Origin: Mesorhizobium jarvisii
GTDB lineage: Bacteria; Pseudomonadota; Alphaproteobacteria; Rhizobiales; Rhizobiaceae
Reading direction: 5' to 3'
Assembly (NCBI RefSeq): GCF_003601985.1
Contig: NZ_QZXA01000003.1
Location: forward strand, 310,001 to 374,000
Length of the DNA: 64,000 bases
The translations under genes were made by a program, and so were the position numbers. Positions 40,024 through 47,816 of this stretch are shown piece after piece (within the stretch, counting starts at the first letter, position 1; each line of letters starts with the position of its first letter). Below the pieces are notes generated by a model that saw only the letters and a list, made by a program, of their open reading frames with translations, searched no databases and had not been told where the DNA came from.

Positions 40024-40905
40024 TTACAGGAAGAGACTTCTTTCCCGCTCCACCGCCTTGGTGATGAAGCCGGCGACGATCTGGATGCGGCGCAGCGGCC
40101 TCACCGATTCATGATAGACCAGCCAGTAGGCACGGCGGATGGGCGCCACCACATCGACGGCCACCAGTTCCGGCATCGAGCGCGCGACGAAGGTGTGCAG
40201 GATGCCGATGCCGGCGCCCGAGCGCACCGCTTCGGCCTGGCCGAGTGCCGAGGAGATGGCGAAGCTGGTGCGCCAGTCCGCGCTGAATTCGGCCGCGTAG
40301 TCGAGCGAAGGGCTGACGATGAGATCCGGCACATAGCCGATGAGGGTGTGTCGGCCGAGTTCGGCCGCGGTTTTGGGCAGGCCATTGGCCTCGGCATAGG
40401 CGCGCGAGGCAAACAGGCCCAGCGAATAATCGACTAGCTTACCCGCTACCAGCCGGCCCTCGGTCGGCCGCTCGACGGTGATGGCGATGTCGGCTTCGCG
40501 ACGGGACAGCGAGAAGGAGCGCGGCACCGGCACGAGCTGGATCGTCAGCTCGCGATGCAGTGCGGTCAGTTCGCCGAGGCGCCTGGCCAGGAAGGCGACG
40601 CCGAACCCGTCCGGCGCGCCGATGCGCACGGTGCCGGAGATATCGTCGCCTTCGCCTGATATGGTCGAGCGCGCGGCGATCATGTCACCCTCCATGCGCT
40701 CGGCAATGTCGAGGAAGCGCTCGCCGGCCGGCGTCAGTTCGCTGCCTGTGGTCAGACGGCGAAAGAGCTTTGTGCGCAATGCGTCTTCGAGCGCGGCGAT
40801 GCGGCGCGAGACGGTGGCGTGGTTGAGCTCCAGCCGCTTGGCTGCGCCCAGGATCTGGCCGGCGCGTGCCACGGCGAGGAAGATACGGACGTCATCCCAG
40901 TTCAT
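40024..40905 (-). CDS. LysR-family transcriptional regulator
   Basis: This 293-residue protein has the LysR N-terminal helix-turn-helix (WDDVRIFLAVARAGQILGAA, LNHATVSRRIAALEDAL, TPAGERFLDIAE) and a periplasmic-binding-like effector domain. The divergent neighbour is mmsA, 161 bp away, so it probably regulates methylmalonate-semialdehyde metabolism. LysR proteins usually activate in response to a pathway metabolite. Confidence 0.9.
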   Translation of the reverse strand: MNWDDVRIFLAVARAGQILGAAKRLELNHATVSRRIAALEDALRTKLFRRLTTGSELTPAGERFLDIAERMEGDMIAARSTISGEGDDISGTVRIGAPDGFGVAFLARRLGELTALHRELTIQLVPVPRSFSLSRREADIAITVERPTEGRLVAGKLVDYSLGLFASRAYAEANGLPKTAAELGRHTLIGYVPDLIVSPSLDYAAEFSADWRTSFAISSALGQAEAVRSGAGIGILHTFVARSMPELVAVDVVAPIRRAYWLVYHESVRPLRRIQIVAGFITKAVERERSLFL

Positions 40906-40947
40906 GGGAATCCCCAGGAGATATCTTGCGGTCCTCCATTTGCGAGA

Positions 40948-40967
40948 ATTGATGCGCGCCCGTCAAT
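40948..40967. promoter_or_regulatory. Candidate LysR binding site
   Basis: ATTGA (40948-40952) and TCAAT (40963-40967) are inverted half-sites with 10 bases between. They lie in the divergent LysR/mmsA gap, 43 bases from the regulator start. LysR boxes generally have the T-N11-A form, which fits this pair. Confidence 0.4.
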
Positions 40968-41066
40968 CGTTATCTATTTGCTGCACAACGGTTGCGTTCT
41001 TCCTCGCGTTGCCTTCGCCATCGCAAAGGCGGACAATGCGTCCATCACAAACAAGGGAGAGATATC

Positions 41067-42563
41067 ATGATCGAATACGGTCATTTCATCGGCGGCAAGC
41101 GTGTCGCCGGCACCAGCGGCCGCAAGCAGGACGTCATGCAGCCGATGGACGGCTCCGTGCGCGGCACGGTGGCGCTGGCCTCGCAGGCGGAACTGCGCGC
41201 GGCGGTCGAGAATGCCAAGGCGGCGCAGCCGAAATGGGCCGCCACCAACCCGCAGCGCCGCGTTCGCGTCTTGATGAAATTCCTCGAACTGGTCGCCCGC
41301 GACTATGACGAACTGGCCGACATACTGGCGCGCGAGCACGGCAAGACCATCGCCGACGCCAAGGGCGACATCCAGCGCGGCCTCGAAGTGGTCGAAGTCT
41401 GCATCGGTGCGCCGCACATGATGAAGGGCGAGTTCACCGATGGCGCCGGCCCCGGCATCGACGTCTATTCGATGCGCCAGCCGCTCGGCGTCGTCGCCGG
41501 CATCACCCCGTTCAACTTCCCGGCGATGATCCCGCTGTGGAAGATCGCCCCGGCGATCGCCTGCGGCAACGCCTTCATCCTGAAGCCGTCGGAGCGTGAT
41601 CCGGGCGTGCCGATCCGCATCGCCGAACTGTTCCTCGAGGCCGGCCTGCCGGCTGGCATCCTCAACGTCGTCAACGGCGACAAGGAAGTCGTCGACGCCA
41701 TCCTCGACGATCCCGACATCAAGGCCGTCGGCTTTGTCGGCTCAACGCCGATCGCCCACTACATCTATTCGCGCGGCACCGCGGCGGGCAAGCGCGTGCA
41801 GTGCTTCGGCGGCGCCAAGAACCACATGATCATCATGCCTGACGCCGATATGGACCAGACCGTCGACGCGCTGATCGGCGCCGGCTACGGCTCCGCCGGC
41901 GAGCGCTGCATGGCGATCTCGGTGGCTGTGCCGGTCGGCAACGACACGGCCAACCGGCTGATGGAAAAGCTGATCCCGCGCGTCGAGAGCCTGAAGGTCG
42001 GACCGTCGACGGATTCGGCCGCCGATTTCGGCCCGCTGGTGACGGCGCAGGCGCTGGAGCGGGTGAAGGGTTACGTCGATACCGGCGTCAAGGAAGGCGC
42101 CAAGCTGGTCGTCGATGGCCGCGGCTTCACGATGCAGGGCTATGAGAACGGCTACTATATGGGCGGCTGCCTGTTCGACAATGTCACGGCGGACATGCGC
42201 ATCTACAAGGAAGAAATTTTCGGGCCGGTGCTCTCGGTGGTACGTGCACCGACCTATGAGAGCGCGATCAAGCTCGCCAACGACCATGAAATGGGCAATG
42301 GCGTCGCCATCTTCACCCGCGACGGCGACGCCGCGCGTGATTTCGCAAGCCGTGTCCAAGTCGGCATGGTCGGCGTCAACGTGCCGATCCCGGTGCCGAT
42401 CGCCTATTACACGTTCGGCGGCTGGAAGGCGTCGTCCTTCGGCGACCTCAACCAGCACGGCCCGGACGCCTTCCGCTTCTACACCAAGACCAAGACGGTG
42501 ACGTCGCGCTGGCCGTCCGGCATCAAGGATGGCGCCGAGTTCGTCATCCCGACGATGAACTGA
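41067..42563 (+). CDS. mmsA: CoA-acylating methylmalonate-semialdehyde dehydrogenase
   Basis: This 498-residue protein has the MmsA-type aldehyde dehydrogenase pattern: YGHFIGGKRVAGTSGR, VVAGITPFNFPAMIPLWKIA, the catalytic cysteine in GSAGERCMAIS, and FTRDGDAARDFASRVQVGMV then GVNVPIPVPIAYYTFGGWK, the last typical of the MmsA group. It converts methylmalonate semialdehyde or malonate semialdehyde with CoA and NAD to propionyl- or acetyl-CoA, in valine and inositol catabolism. GGGAGAG lies before the ATG at 41067. Confidence 0.93.
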   Translation: MIEYGHFIGGKRVAGTSGRKQDVMQPMDGSVRGTVALASQAELRAAVENAKAAQPKWAATNPQRRVRVLMKFLELVARDYDELADILAREHGKTIADAKGDIQRGLEVVEVCIGAPHMMKGEFTDGAGPGIDVYSMRQPLGVVAGITPFNFPAMIPLWKIAPAIACGNAFILKPSERDPGVPIRIAELFLEAGLPAGILNVVNGDKEVVDAILDDPDIKAVGFVGSTPIAHYIYSRGTAAGKRVQCFGGAKNHMIIMPDADMDQTVDALIGAGYGSAGERCMAISVAVPVGNDTANRLMEKLIPRVESLKVGPSTDSAADFGPLVTAQALERVKGYVDTGVKEGAKLVVDGRGFTMQGYENGYYMGGCLFDNVTADMRIYKEEIFGPVLSVVRAPTYESAIKLANDHEMGNGVAIFTRDGDAARDFASRVQVGMVGVNVPIPVPIAYYTFGGWKASSFGDLNQHGPDAFRFYTKTKTVTSRWPSGIKDGAEFVIPTMN

Positions 42564-42584
42564 TTGGGAAACGTTCCAAAACAA

Positions 42585-42618
42585 GAAAGAGGCGGCTCAT
42601 CCCGCCTCTTTCTTTTTT
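42585..42618 (+). terminator. Intrinsic terminator between mmsA and the SDR gene
   Basis: GAAAGAGGCGG (42585-42595) and CCGCCTCTTTC (42602-42612) form a perfect 11-bp stem with a CTCATC loop, followed by TTTTTT. It lies between convergent genes. Confidence 0.92.
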
Positions 42619-42636
42619 GTCGGCCGCTTGCCTCCG

Positions 42637-43437
42637 TCAGACCGTCGGTATGGTGCCACCGTCGATGACGTATTCGGCGCCGTGGATCGCCGAGGCGCGG
42701 TCCGAGACAAGGAATGCCACGAGTTCCGCAACCTCTTGCGGCCATGCCGGCCGGCCGATCGGGATGCCGCCCAGCGCATCCATGATGCCCTGGCGGGCGG
42801 TTGCCTCATCCGAGCCCGAGTGGGATGCCAGCCGCTTCACCATGGCTTCCGAAGCAGTGGTGTGGATCCAGCCCGGCGCCACGGTGTTGACGCGGATGCC
42901 TTTGGGGCCGAGTTCCTTGGACAGCGCCTTGCTGTAGGTTGAAAGGGCTGCCTTGGCCGCCGCATAGGCGATTGTGGATTCGTGCAGCGGCAGGCGGCGC
43001 TGGATCGACGACATGTGAACGATCACGCCTGAACCTTGCTCGATCATATGCGGGACAAGCAGGCGATCGAGCCGCACTGCCGCCAGCAGGTTGAGGTCCA
43101 GTTCATCTTGCCAGGCCTGCTCCGACAGTCCGGCAAATCCTCCTCCTGGGCTCTTCGAACCGCCGACGTTGTGAACGATGATGTCGACACCACCAAGCTG
43201 CTCCATGACACCCGCGGCGACCTTTTCGACGCCTGCCAGAGTGCTGATGTCGGCCCGCATGAACAGCTTCGGCTGGCATGCTTCCGTCGCCGAGCGAGCG
43301 GTGGTTGCAACCATCGCTCCCGCCGCCGAAAGCCTACGCACGATGGCCTCGCCGGCACCCTTTGTGCCCCCGGTGACCAGAACGCGCTTGCCGGCAAATT
43401 CCCGATCGTCGACCGCAAATTTCTGGACGAAGGTCAT
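42637..43437 (-). CDS. Short-chain dehydrogenase/reductase
   Basis: This 266-residue SDR has the cofactor motif VTGGTKGAGEAIVRRL, HNVGG in place of NNAG, Ser in VHMSSIQRRL and the active-site YAAAK. The C-terminus AEYVIDGGTIPTV is usual. The substrate is unknown. The start overlaps the stop of the upstream NTF2-like gene by ATGA (43434-43437), so the two are co-translated. This pair is divergent from a broken HxlR regulator. Confidence 0.87.
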   Translation of the reverse strand: MTFVQKFAVDDREFAGKRVLVTGGTKGAGEAIVRRLSAAGAMVATTARSATEACQPKLFMRADISTLAGVEKVAAGVMEQLGGVDIIVHNVGGSKSPGGGFAGLSEQAWQDELDLNLLAAVRLDRLLVPHMIEQGSGVIVHMSSIQRRLPLHESTIAYAAAKAALSTYSKALSKELGPKGIRVNTVAPGWIHTTASEAMVKRLASHSGSDEATARQGIMDALGGIPIGRPAWPQEVAELVAFLVSDRASAIHGAEYVIDGGTIPTV

Positions 43438-43763
43438 GCGCCGATCTCCAGCCGCGCGATCCGGTCATCGGCCAGTGTGAAGACGTAGTGGAGTGTCGCG
43501 GGGCTGCCGGGGAAATTTCCAGACACGATGCCGGCGATCCGCCATTTATCGCCGTTGACCGTCACGTCGGCGACCTCGACGGACACCCGGTATTTGCGTG
43601 TCGTTGCCTCCATCCAGCCGCGGATGGCGACTGAGCCTCGATGGGGTTCGCCTTCGTCCTTGACCGTGGCGTCTGACGAGAAAGGCACGAGCATGGCGTC
43701 GATGTCGTGCCGGTTCTTGGCGGCAAAATAGTCGGCCAGCGGCTGCGGAAGGTTTGCGGTCAT
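43434..43763 (-). CDS. NTF2-like (SnoaL-type) protein
   Basis: This 109-residue protein has a single NTF2-fold pattern: LADYFAAKNRHDIDAMLVPF, then IRGWMEATTRKYRVSVEVAD and a final ADDRIARLEIGA. Proteins of this kind are small polyketide cyclases, isomerases or carriers of unknown ligand. It is the first gene of the pair with the SDR. The intergenic region to the HxlR gene is only 84 bp and should hold both promoters. Confidence 0.8.
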   Translation of the reverse strand: MTANLPQPLADYFAAKNRHDIDAMLVPFSSDATVKDEGEPHRGSVAIRGWMEATTRKYRVSVEVADVTVNGDKWRIAGIVSGNFPGSPATLHYVFTLADDRIARLEIGA

Positions 43764-43847
43764 GGTGTCGTGTCCGGTGCGGGGTTGCCGCCGCCCATCG
43801 AGGCCGGCGGCGCTTGTCCGGCTTCTAAAATGAGATATACTGGTGAA

Positions 43848-44225
43848 ATGACAAGAACAGACGAAAAAGTAAGGTACTTACCTGAGAGTAAGCCCGAGAC
43901 GTTGACGCCGTTGTCGGCGGCGAGCGGCGTCGAGAATGTGCTGCGCATCCTCGAGGGCCGCTGGAAGCTGGTGATCCTGTTTCACCTGTTCGGCGGCAAG
44001 GTGCTGCGCTTCTCCGACCTCGAACGGGCGATCCCGGCGATCTCGTAGAAGATGCTGATCCAACAGCTGCGGCAGATGGAGGCCGACGGCATCGTTCGCC
44101 GTATCGTCCACCACCAGGTGCCGCCGAAGGTCGAGTACTGCCTGACCGATTGGGGCCAGGCGCTGTGCCCGGCCCTCGACGCCTTGCTGAAATGGGCGGC
44201 ACTTCGCGAACCGACGGAAGTCTGA
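43848..44225 (+). pseudogene. HxlR-family regulator interrupted by an in-frame amber stop
   Basis: The frame from ATG 43848 encodes VENVLRILEGRWKLVILFHL and RFSDLERAIPAIS, the first part of an HxlR winged helix, then reaches TAG at 44046-44048 (codon 67). Reading through the stop in the same frame continues KMLIQQLRQMEADGIVRRIV, VPPKVEYCLTDWGQAL and ends at TGA 44223-44225. In intact HxlR proteins the residue at the stop is Gln (ISQKML), so one C-to-T change at 44046 explains it. The repressor is probably inactive unless the amber codon is suppressed. Its likely target is the divergent NTF2-SDR operon. Confidence 0.88.
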
Positions 44226-44358
44226 CGCCGATCGTTGCTCTGCAACGCGCCGCAAGCTCCGAAGCGATGCTTGTTTTCAGATCGGGGCCTCACCATATCG
44301 ATTCCAGGGAATGATAAGGTTCCCTGACGACAGACCGGAAACCAGAAGGAGTGACGTG

Positions 44359-44400
44359 ATGAAGACGTCGAACCCGGCCTGGAGCGTTCCGGTGCGTTGA
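44359..44400 (+). CDS. Possible 13-residue leader peptide
   Basis: A mini-frame MKTSNPAWSVPVR has a strong ribosome-binding site (AAGGAG, 44346-44351) 7 bases before its ATG. Just upstream is a hairpin CAGGGAA (44305-44311) / TTCCCTG (44320-44326). It lies 53 bases before the small secreted protein gene. It could be a regulatory leader or a coincidence. Confidence 0.25.
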   Translation: MKTSNPAWSVPVR

Positions 44401-44453
44401 GGCTGCCCCATGTGCCTCCCTTTGCCGGAACGCCAAGGCGAAGGAGGTGCCAG

Positions 44454-44765
44454 ATGGCACACAGTTTTTCGTTTCGATGGATCAGGATAGCCGTGATCGG
44501 CGCCGCGCTGGCGCTGTCGGCGCTTTCGGCGCAGGCGCAATTTATCTGCGGCGGCCACAACGACCTCGTCGCGGGACTGGCGCAGGCCTTTCAACAAAAG
44601 CAGCTTGGTTATGGTGTGGTCGGGCAATCCGCCATTGTCGAGATCTATGTTTCGGCAAGCGGGACCTGGTCCATGCTGGTGACCGACGTGCAGGGCCGAA
44701 GCTGCATCTTCGCGACCGGTGAGGGATGGGAGAGTACCGCCATCGCCGCCGCGCAAGGAATCTGA
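44454..44765 (+). CDS. Small secreted protein of unknown function
   Basis: This 103-residue protein has a signal peptide (WIRIAVIGAALALSALSAQA, cleavage near residue 28). A mature part of about 75 residues follows (FICGGHNDLVAGLAQAFQQK, SASGTWSMLVTDVQGRSC) with two cysteines. AAGGAGG is 6 bases before the ATG. I do not recognise a family with confidence; such small periplasmic proteins are frequent in rhizobia. It is convergent with the GntR gene. Confidence 0.75.
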   Translation: MAHSFSFRWIRIAVIGAALALSALSAQAQFICGGHNDLVAGLAQAFQQKQLGYGVVGQSAIVEIYVSASGTWSMLVTDVQGRSCIFATGEGWESTAIAAAQGI

Positions 44766-44773
44766 TCGCCCAT

Positions 44774-45433
44774 TCAACGCGTCGCGGCGACCTCGGCGTG
44801 GCCGCGCAGCAGCGCCATCAGCCGCTTGGCATCCTTGGCGGCTGCCTCCTCGTCGCCGTCGAGGATCGAGCGGATCAGCGCGACATGATGCTCGGCTGAC
44901 TCGGCCAGGCCCGTATCCGCCTTGTAGCGGAACCAGAAGCGGCGGCTGTGGGTCTGCAGCGGCGCGGCCAGCCGCGCGGCGAAGCGGTTGTCAGCGGCCA
45001 TCGCCAGCGCCTCGTCCAGCGCCTTGTCGGCCTGGATGAAGGCAAGCACATTGCCCGAGATGACCGCCTTCTGCATGGCCAGCGCCGCCTCGTGAAACAG
45101 GTCGGCGGCCTCGCGGGTGACGAAGCGGGCGGCCGAGCGGGCCAGCACCACCTCGACGCCGCGTCGGGCGTCGAGCACGCGCAGCCAGTCGCCGGGATGC
45201 AGCGGCGCGATCGCGATGCCGGCGCGTGGCCTGACATCCAGCAGCCCTTCCCAGGCCAGCCGCTGGATCGCCTCGCGCACCGGCGTGCGGCCGAGGTCCA
45301 GCTTCTCGATAAGCGCTCCTTCGGTGACAAAGCTCGACGGCGCCAGTTCCAGCGTGACGATCATATGCTCGAGCACGCGGTAGGCCCTGGCCGCCGCCGG
45401 CTCGGACGTCATGGTTGCTTCCATGGATATCAA
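44774..45433 (-). CDS. GntR-family (FadR subfamily) regulator, probable hydroxyproline repressor
   Basis: This protein of about 219 residues has the GntR winged helix (ALIEKLDLGRTPVREAIQRL, EGLLDVRPRAGIAIAPL) and an FCD-type all-helical effector domain. The best ribosome-binding site (AGGAGG, 45445-45440) is 6 bases before a TTG at 45433, which I take as the start; ATGs at 45424 and 45412 are alternatives. It is divergent from the hydroxyproline operon. A palindromic site overlaps the likely -10 (TATGAT, 45467-45462) of its own gene, suggesting autorepression. Confidence 0.88.
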   Translation of the reverse strand: MISMEATMTSEPAAARAYRVLEHMIVTLELAPSSFVTEGALIEKLDLGRTPVREAIQRLAWEGLLDVRPRAGIAIAPLHPGDWLRVLDARRGVEVVLARSAARFVTREAADLFHEAALAMQKAVISGNVLAFIQADKALDEALAMAADNRFAARLAAPLQTHSRRFWFRYKADTGLAESAEHHVALIRSILDGDEEAAAKDAKRLMALLRGHAEVAATR

Positions 45434-45444
45434 AGGCGACCTCC

Positions 45445-45465
45445 TGATATATTTTGGATATATCA
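45445..45465. promoter_or_regulatory. GntR operator 1
   Basis: TGATATAT (45445-45452) and ATATATCA (45458-45465) are perfect inverted arms with a 5-base spacer. The half-site is the same as in operator 2. The site touches the ribosome-binding site and probable start point of the GntR gene. Confidence 0.62.
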
Positions 45466-45479
45466 TAACGGATTCCGCA

Positions 45480-45508
45480 TTGACAGTGAGTTTCTTAACA
45501 GATATACG
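45480..45508 (+). promoter_or_regulatory. Sigma-70 promoter of the hydroxyproline operon
   Basis: TTGACA (45480-45485) and TATACG (45503-45508) are 17 bases apart, close to the consensus. Transcription would start near 45515, within operator 2, 20 bases before the first gene. Confidence 0.7.
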
Positions 45509-45509
45509 G

Positions 45510-45521
45510 CTGATATATCAG
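45510..45521. promoter_or_regulatory. GntR operator 2
   Basis: CTGATATATCAG is a perfect 12-bp palindrome immediately downstream of the -10 box. A GntR dimer bound here would block transcription initiation of the hydroxyproline genes. Confidence 0.68.
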
Positions 45522-45535
45522 ATGGAGACACGATT

Positions 45536-46471
45536 ATGTGGACCGGAGTTTTCCCCGCCGTCACGACCAAATTCACCGCCGACGACCGGCTCGACCATGC
45601 CGAAATGGAGCGCTGCTTCGGCCTGCAGATGGAGGCCGGTTGCGACGGCATCATCGTCTGCGGCTCGCTCGGCGAAGGGCCGATGCTGTCGCCTGACGAG
45701 AAGATCGAGGTGCTGAAGACCGCGCAGAAAGTCTCCGGCAAGAAGCCGGTGCTGCTGACCGTCAATGAGGCGGGCACCCGGGAGGCCGCCGCTATTGCCA
45801 GGCGCGCCGCGAGCGAAGGTGCCGATGGCCTGATGGTGGTGCCGAGCCCGATCTACCACACCAATGCGGAAGAGACCGTCGCGGCGCTGCGCGCGGTCGC
45901 CGAGGCCGGCGACCTGCCGGTCATGATCTACTCCAACCGGCTCGCCTATCGCGTCGACGTCACCGTCGACCAGATGGAGGAGTTGGCGTCGGACAAGCGC
46001 TTCGTCGCCATCAAGGAATCCTCCGACGATATCAGGCGCTCGACCGAGATCATCAACCGGCTTGGCGACCGCTACGATCTGTTCACCGGTGTCGACAATC
46101 TCGCCTTCGAGGCGCTGTCGATCGGCGCCATCGGCTGGGTAGCCGGCCTGGTCACCGCCTTCCCGCGCGAGACCGTCGCCATCTTCCAACTGATGAAGCA
46201 GGGCCGCCGCGAGGAGGCGCTCGCCATCTACCGCTGGTTCCGGCCGCTGCTCGACCTCGACGTCTCGACCTATCTGGTACAGAACATCAAGCTTGCCGAA
46301 GTGCTGGCAATCGATACCAATGACCGCGTGCGCATGCCGCGCCAGCCGCTGTCGGGCGAGCGCCGCAAGGCAGTCGAGAAGATCATACGGGATGCGCTGG
46401 CGGTGCGGCCGAAGCTGCCGTCGCTCCAGACGTCTCCTCTATCGGCGGACAGACTGGTGGCAGCCGAATAA
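45536..46471 (+). CDS. DapA-family deaminase, probable delta1-pyrroline-4-hydroxy-2-carboxylate deaminase
   Basis: This 311-residue class I aldolase-fold protein has GVFPAVTTKF, CGSLGEGPMLSPDEK (GxxGE motif), Tyr132 in MIYSNR and the Schiff-base Lys160 in FVAIKESS. Dihydrodipicolinate synthase homologues next to a hydroxyproline 2-epimerase and an FAD oxidase usually deaminate pyrroline-4-hydroxy-2-carboxylate to alpha-ketoglutarate semialdehyde. The role is inferred from that context. It is the first gene of the operon, with GGAGA before the ATG. Confidence 0.85.
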   Translation: MWTGVFPAVTTKFTADDRLDHAEMERCFGLQMEAGCDGIIVCGSLGEGPMLSPDEKIEVLKTAQKVSGKKPVLLTVNEAGTREAAAIARRAASEGADGLMVVPSPIYHTNAEETVAALRAVAEAGDLPVMIYSNRLAYRVDVTVDQMEELASDKRFVAIKESSDDIRRSTEIINRLGDRYDLFTGVDNLAFEALSIGAIGWVAGLVTAFPRETVAIFQLMKQGRREEALAIYRWFRPLLDLDVSTYLVQNIKLAEVLAIDTNDRVRMPRQPLSGERRKAVEKIIRDALAVRPKLPSLQTSPLSADRLVAAE

Positions 46472-46485
46472 GGGACAGCACCGAC

Positions 46486-47799
46486 GTGCCAGAAAATTCC
46501 AAATCCCCGGAACAGGAGCAGCGCTCCGCCGCTGGGGCGCCTTCTCCCCGTGAATGGGGAGAAGGGAAAGATATCGCCATTGTCGGCGGTGGCATCATCG
46601 GCATCTGTGCCGCTGCCTTCCTTGTCGAGGCGGGGTGCAGCGTAACAATCTTCGACCGCACCGGCATCTGCGAGGAGACGAGCTCCGGCAATGCGGCGGC
46701 CTTCGCCTTCTCAGACGTGCTGCCGCTGGCGCACAAGGGCATGATCAAGCACCTGCCGAAATGGCTGGCCGATCCGCTCGGCCCGCTCAGCATTCCGCCC
46801 GCCTACCTGCCGCGGCTGCTGCCCTGGCTGATCCGCTTCTGGCGCGCCGGCGCGCCGGCGAAATACGAAGCCAGCCTCGCCGCCCAGGCCGGCATGATGA
46901 AGCTCGCCGAAACCGAATGGATGGGGCTGCTCGATCGCTCCGGCACGCGGCCGATGCTGCGCGAGGACGGCTCGCTGGAGCTCTACGAGAGCGAAGCCGA
47001 GTTCCGCGCCTCGCTGTCCGGCTGGGCCGCGCGCGAGCGCTTCGGCATCGGCTTTCGCCATGTCGAGGGCGAAGGCCTGGCGGGTTTGCAGCCAGGCCTC
47101 TCCCCGCGCTTCATCAAGGGCACCTTCGTGCCGGGCTGGAAGACGGTGGCCGATCCAAAGCTGCTCGGCAAGGCGGTGTGGGCTTACGCCGAGGCCAAGG
47201 GTGCCCGCTTCGAGAGGGCTGGGATCGATCGGGTCGCGGCGGACCAGGATGGCGCGACACTGACGTTGGCCGATGGCACGACCAGGCAGGCAAGGCACCT
47301 TATCGTCGCTGCCGGCGCCTGGTCGCATCTTCTGGCGCGGCAGCTTGGCGACCGCATTCCGCTGGAGACCGAGCGCGGCTACAACACGACGCTGCCCAGG
47401 AGTGCCTTTGACGTGAAGCGGCAGCTGATCTTCTCCGGCCATGGCTTCGTCATCACGCCGCTGGAGACGGGCCTGCGCGTCGGCGGCGCCGTCGAGCTCG
47501 GCGGCATCGAGCGGCCGGCCAATTTCAACAGATCGAAGGCGCTCCTGCAGAAGGCGCAGCAGTTCCTGCCCGGGCTCAATCCCTCGGGCGGGCGCGAATG
47601 GATGGGGTTCCGGCCCTCGCTGCCGGATTCGGTGCCTGTCATCGGCAAGGCCTCGGGAAGCCGGCCGGTGGTCTATGCTTTCGGCCACGGCCATCTGGGC
47701 CTGACCCAGGCCGCGGCGACCGCACGGTTGATCCGGGAAATCATCCTGGGGCAGGTTGCGTCTGTTGATCTTGCCCCCTTCAGTCCACAACGGTTTTGA
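46486..47799 (+). CDS. FAD-dependent oxidoreductase, probable D-hydroxyproline dehydrogenase
   Basis: This 437-residue DAO-family protein has the FAD-binding motif DIAIVGGGIIGICAAAFLVE at residues 29-48 and the late motif FRPSLPDSVPVIGKASGSRP then YAFGHGHLGLTQA. It should oxidise cis-4-hydroxy-D-proline made by the epimerase to pyrroline-4-hydroxy-2-carboxylate. The only in-frame start is GTG 46486. That gives about 28 extra residues before the FAD motif, including APSPREWGEG, encoded by a palindromic repeat (46540-46565). DadA-like activity on other D-amino acids is an alternative. Confidence 0.83.
   Translation: MPENSKSPEQEQRSAAGAPSPREWGEGKDIAIVGGGIIGICAAAFLVEAGCSVTIFDRTGICEETSSGNAAAFAFSDVLPLAHKGMIKHLPKWLADPLGPLSIPPAYLPRLLPWLIRFWRAGAPAKYEASLAAQAGMMKLAETEWMGLLDRSGTRPMLREDGSLELYESEAEFRASLSGWAARERFGIGFRHVEGEGLAGLQPGLSPRFIKGTFVPGWKTVADPKLLGKAVWAYAEAKGARFERAGIDRVAADQDGATLTLADGTTRQARHLIVAAGAWSHLLARQLGDRIPLETERGYNTTLPRSAFDVKRQLIFSGHGFVITPLETGLRVGGAVELGGIERPANFNRSKALLQKAQQFLPGLNPSGGREWMGFRPSLPDSVPVIGKASGSRPVVYAFGHGHLGLTQAAATARLIREIILGQVASVDLAPFSPQRF
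46540..46565. repeat. Palindromic repeat inside the oxidase N-terminus
   Basis: CCTTCTCCCC (46540-46549) and GGGGAGAAGG (46556-46565) form a perfect 10-bp stem with a 6-base loop, in frame within codons 19-27 of the oxidase gene. The core resembles the repeat at 24480-24515. Confidence 0.75.
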
Positions 47800-47816
47800 A
47801 TTTTTCGAGGAACGAC

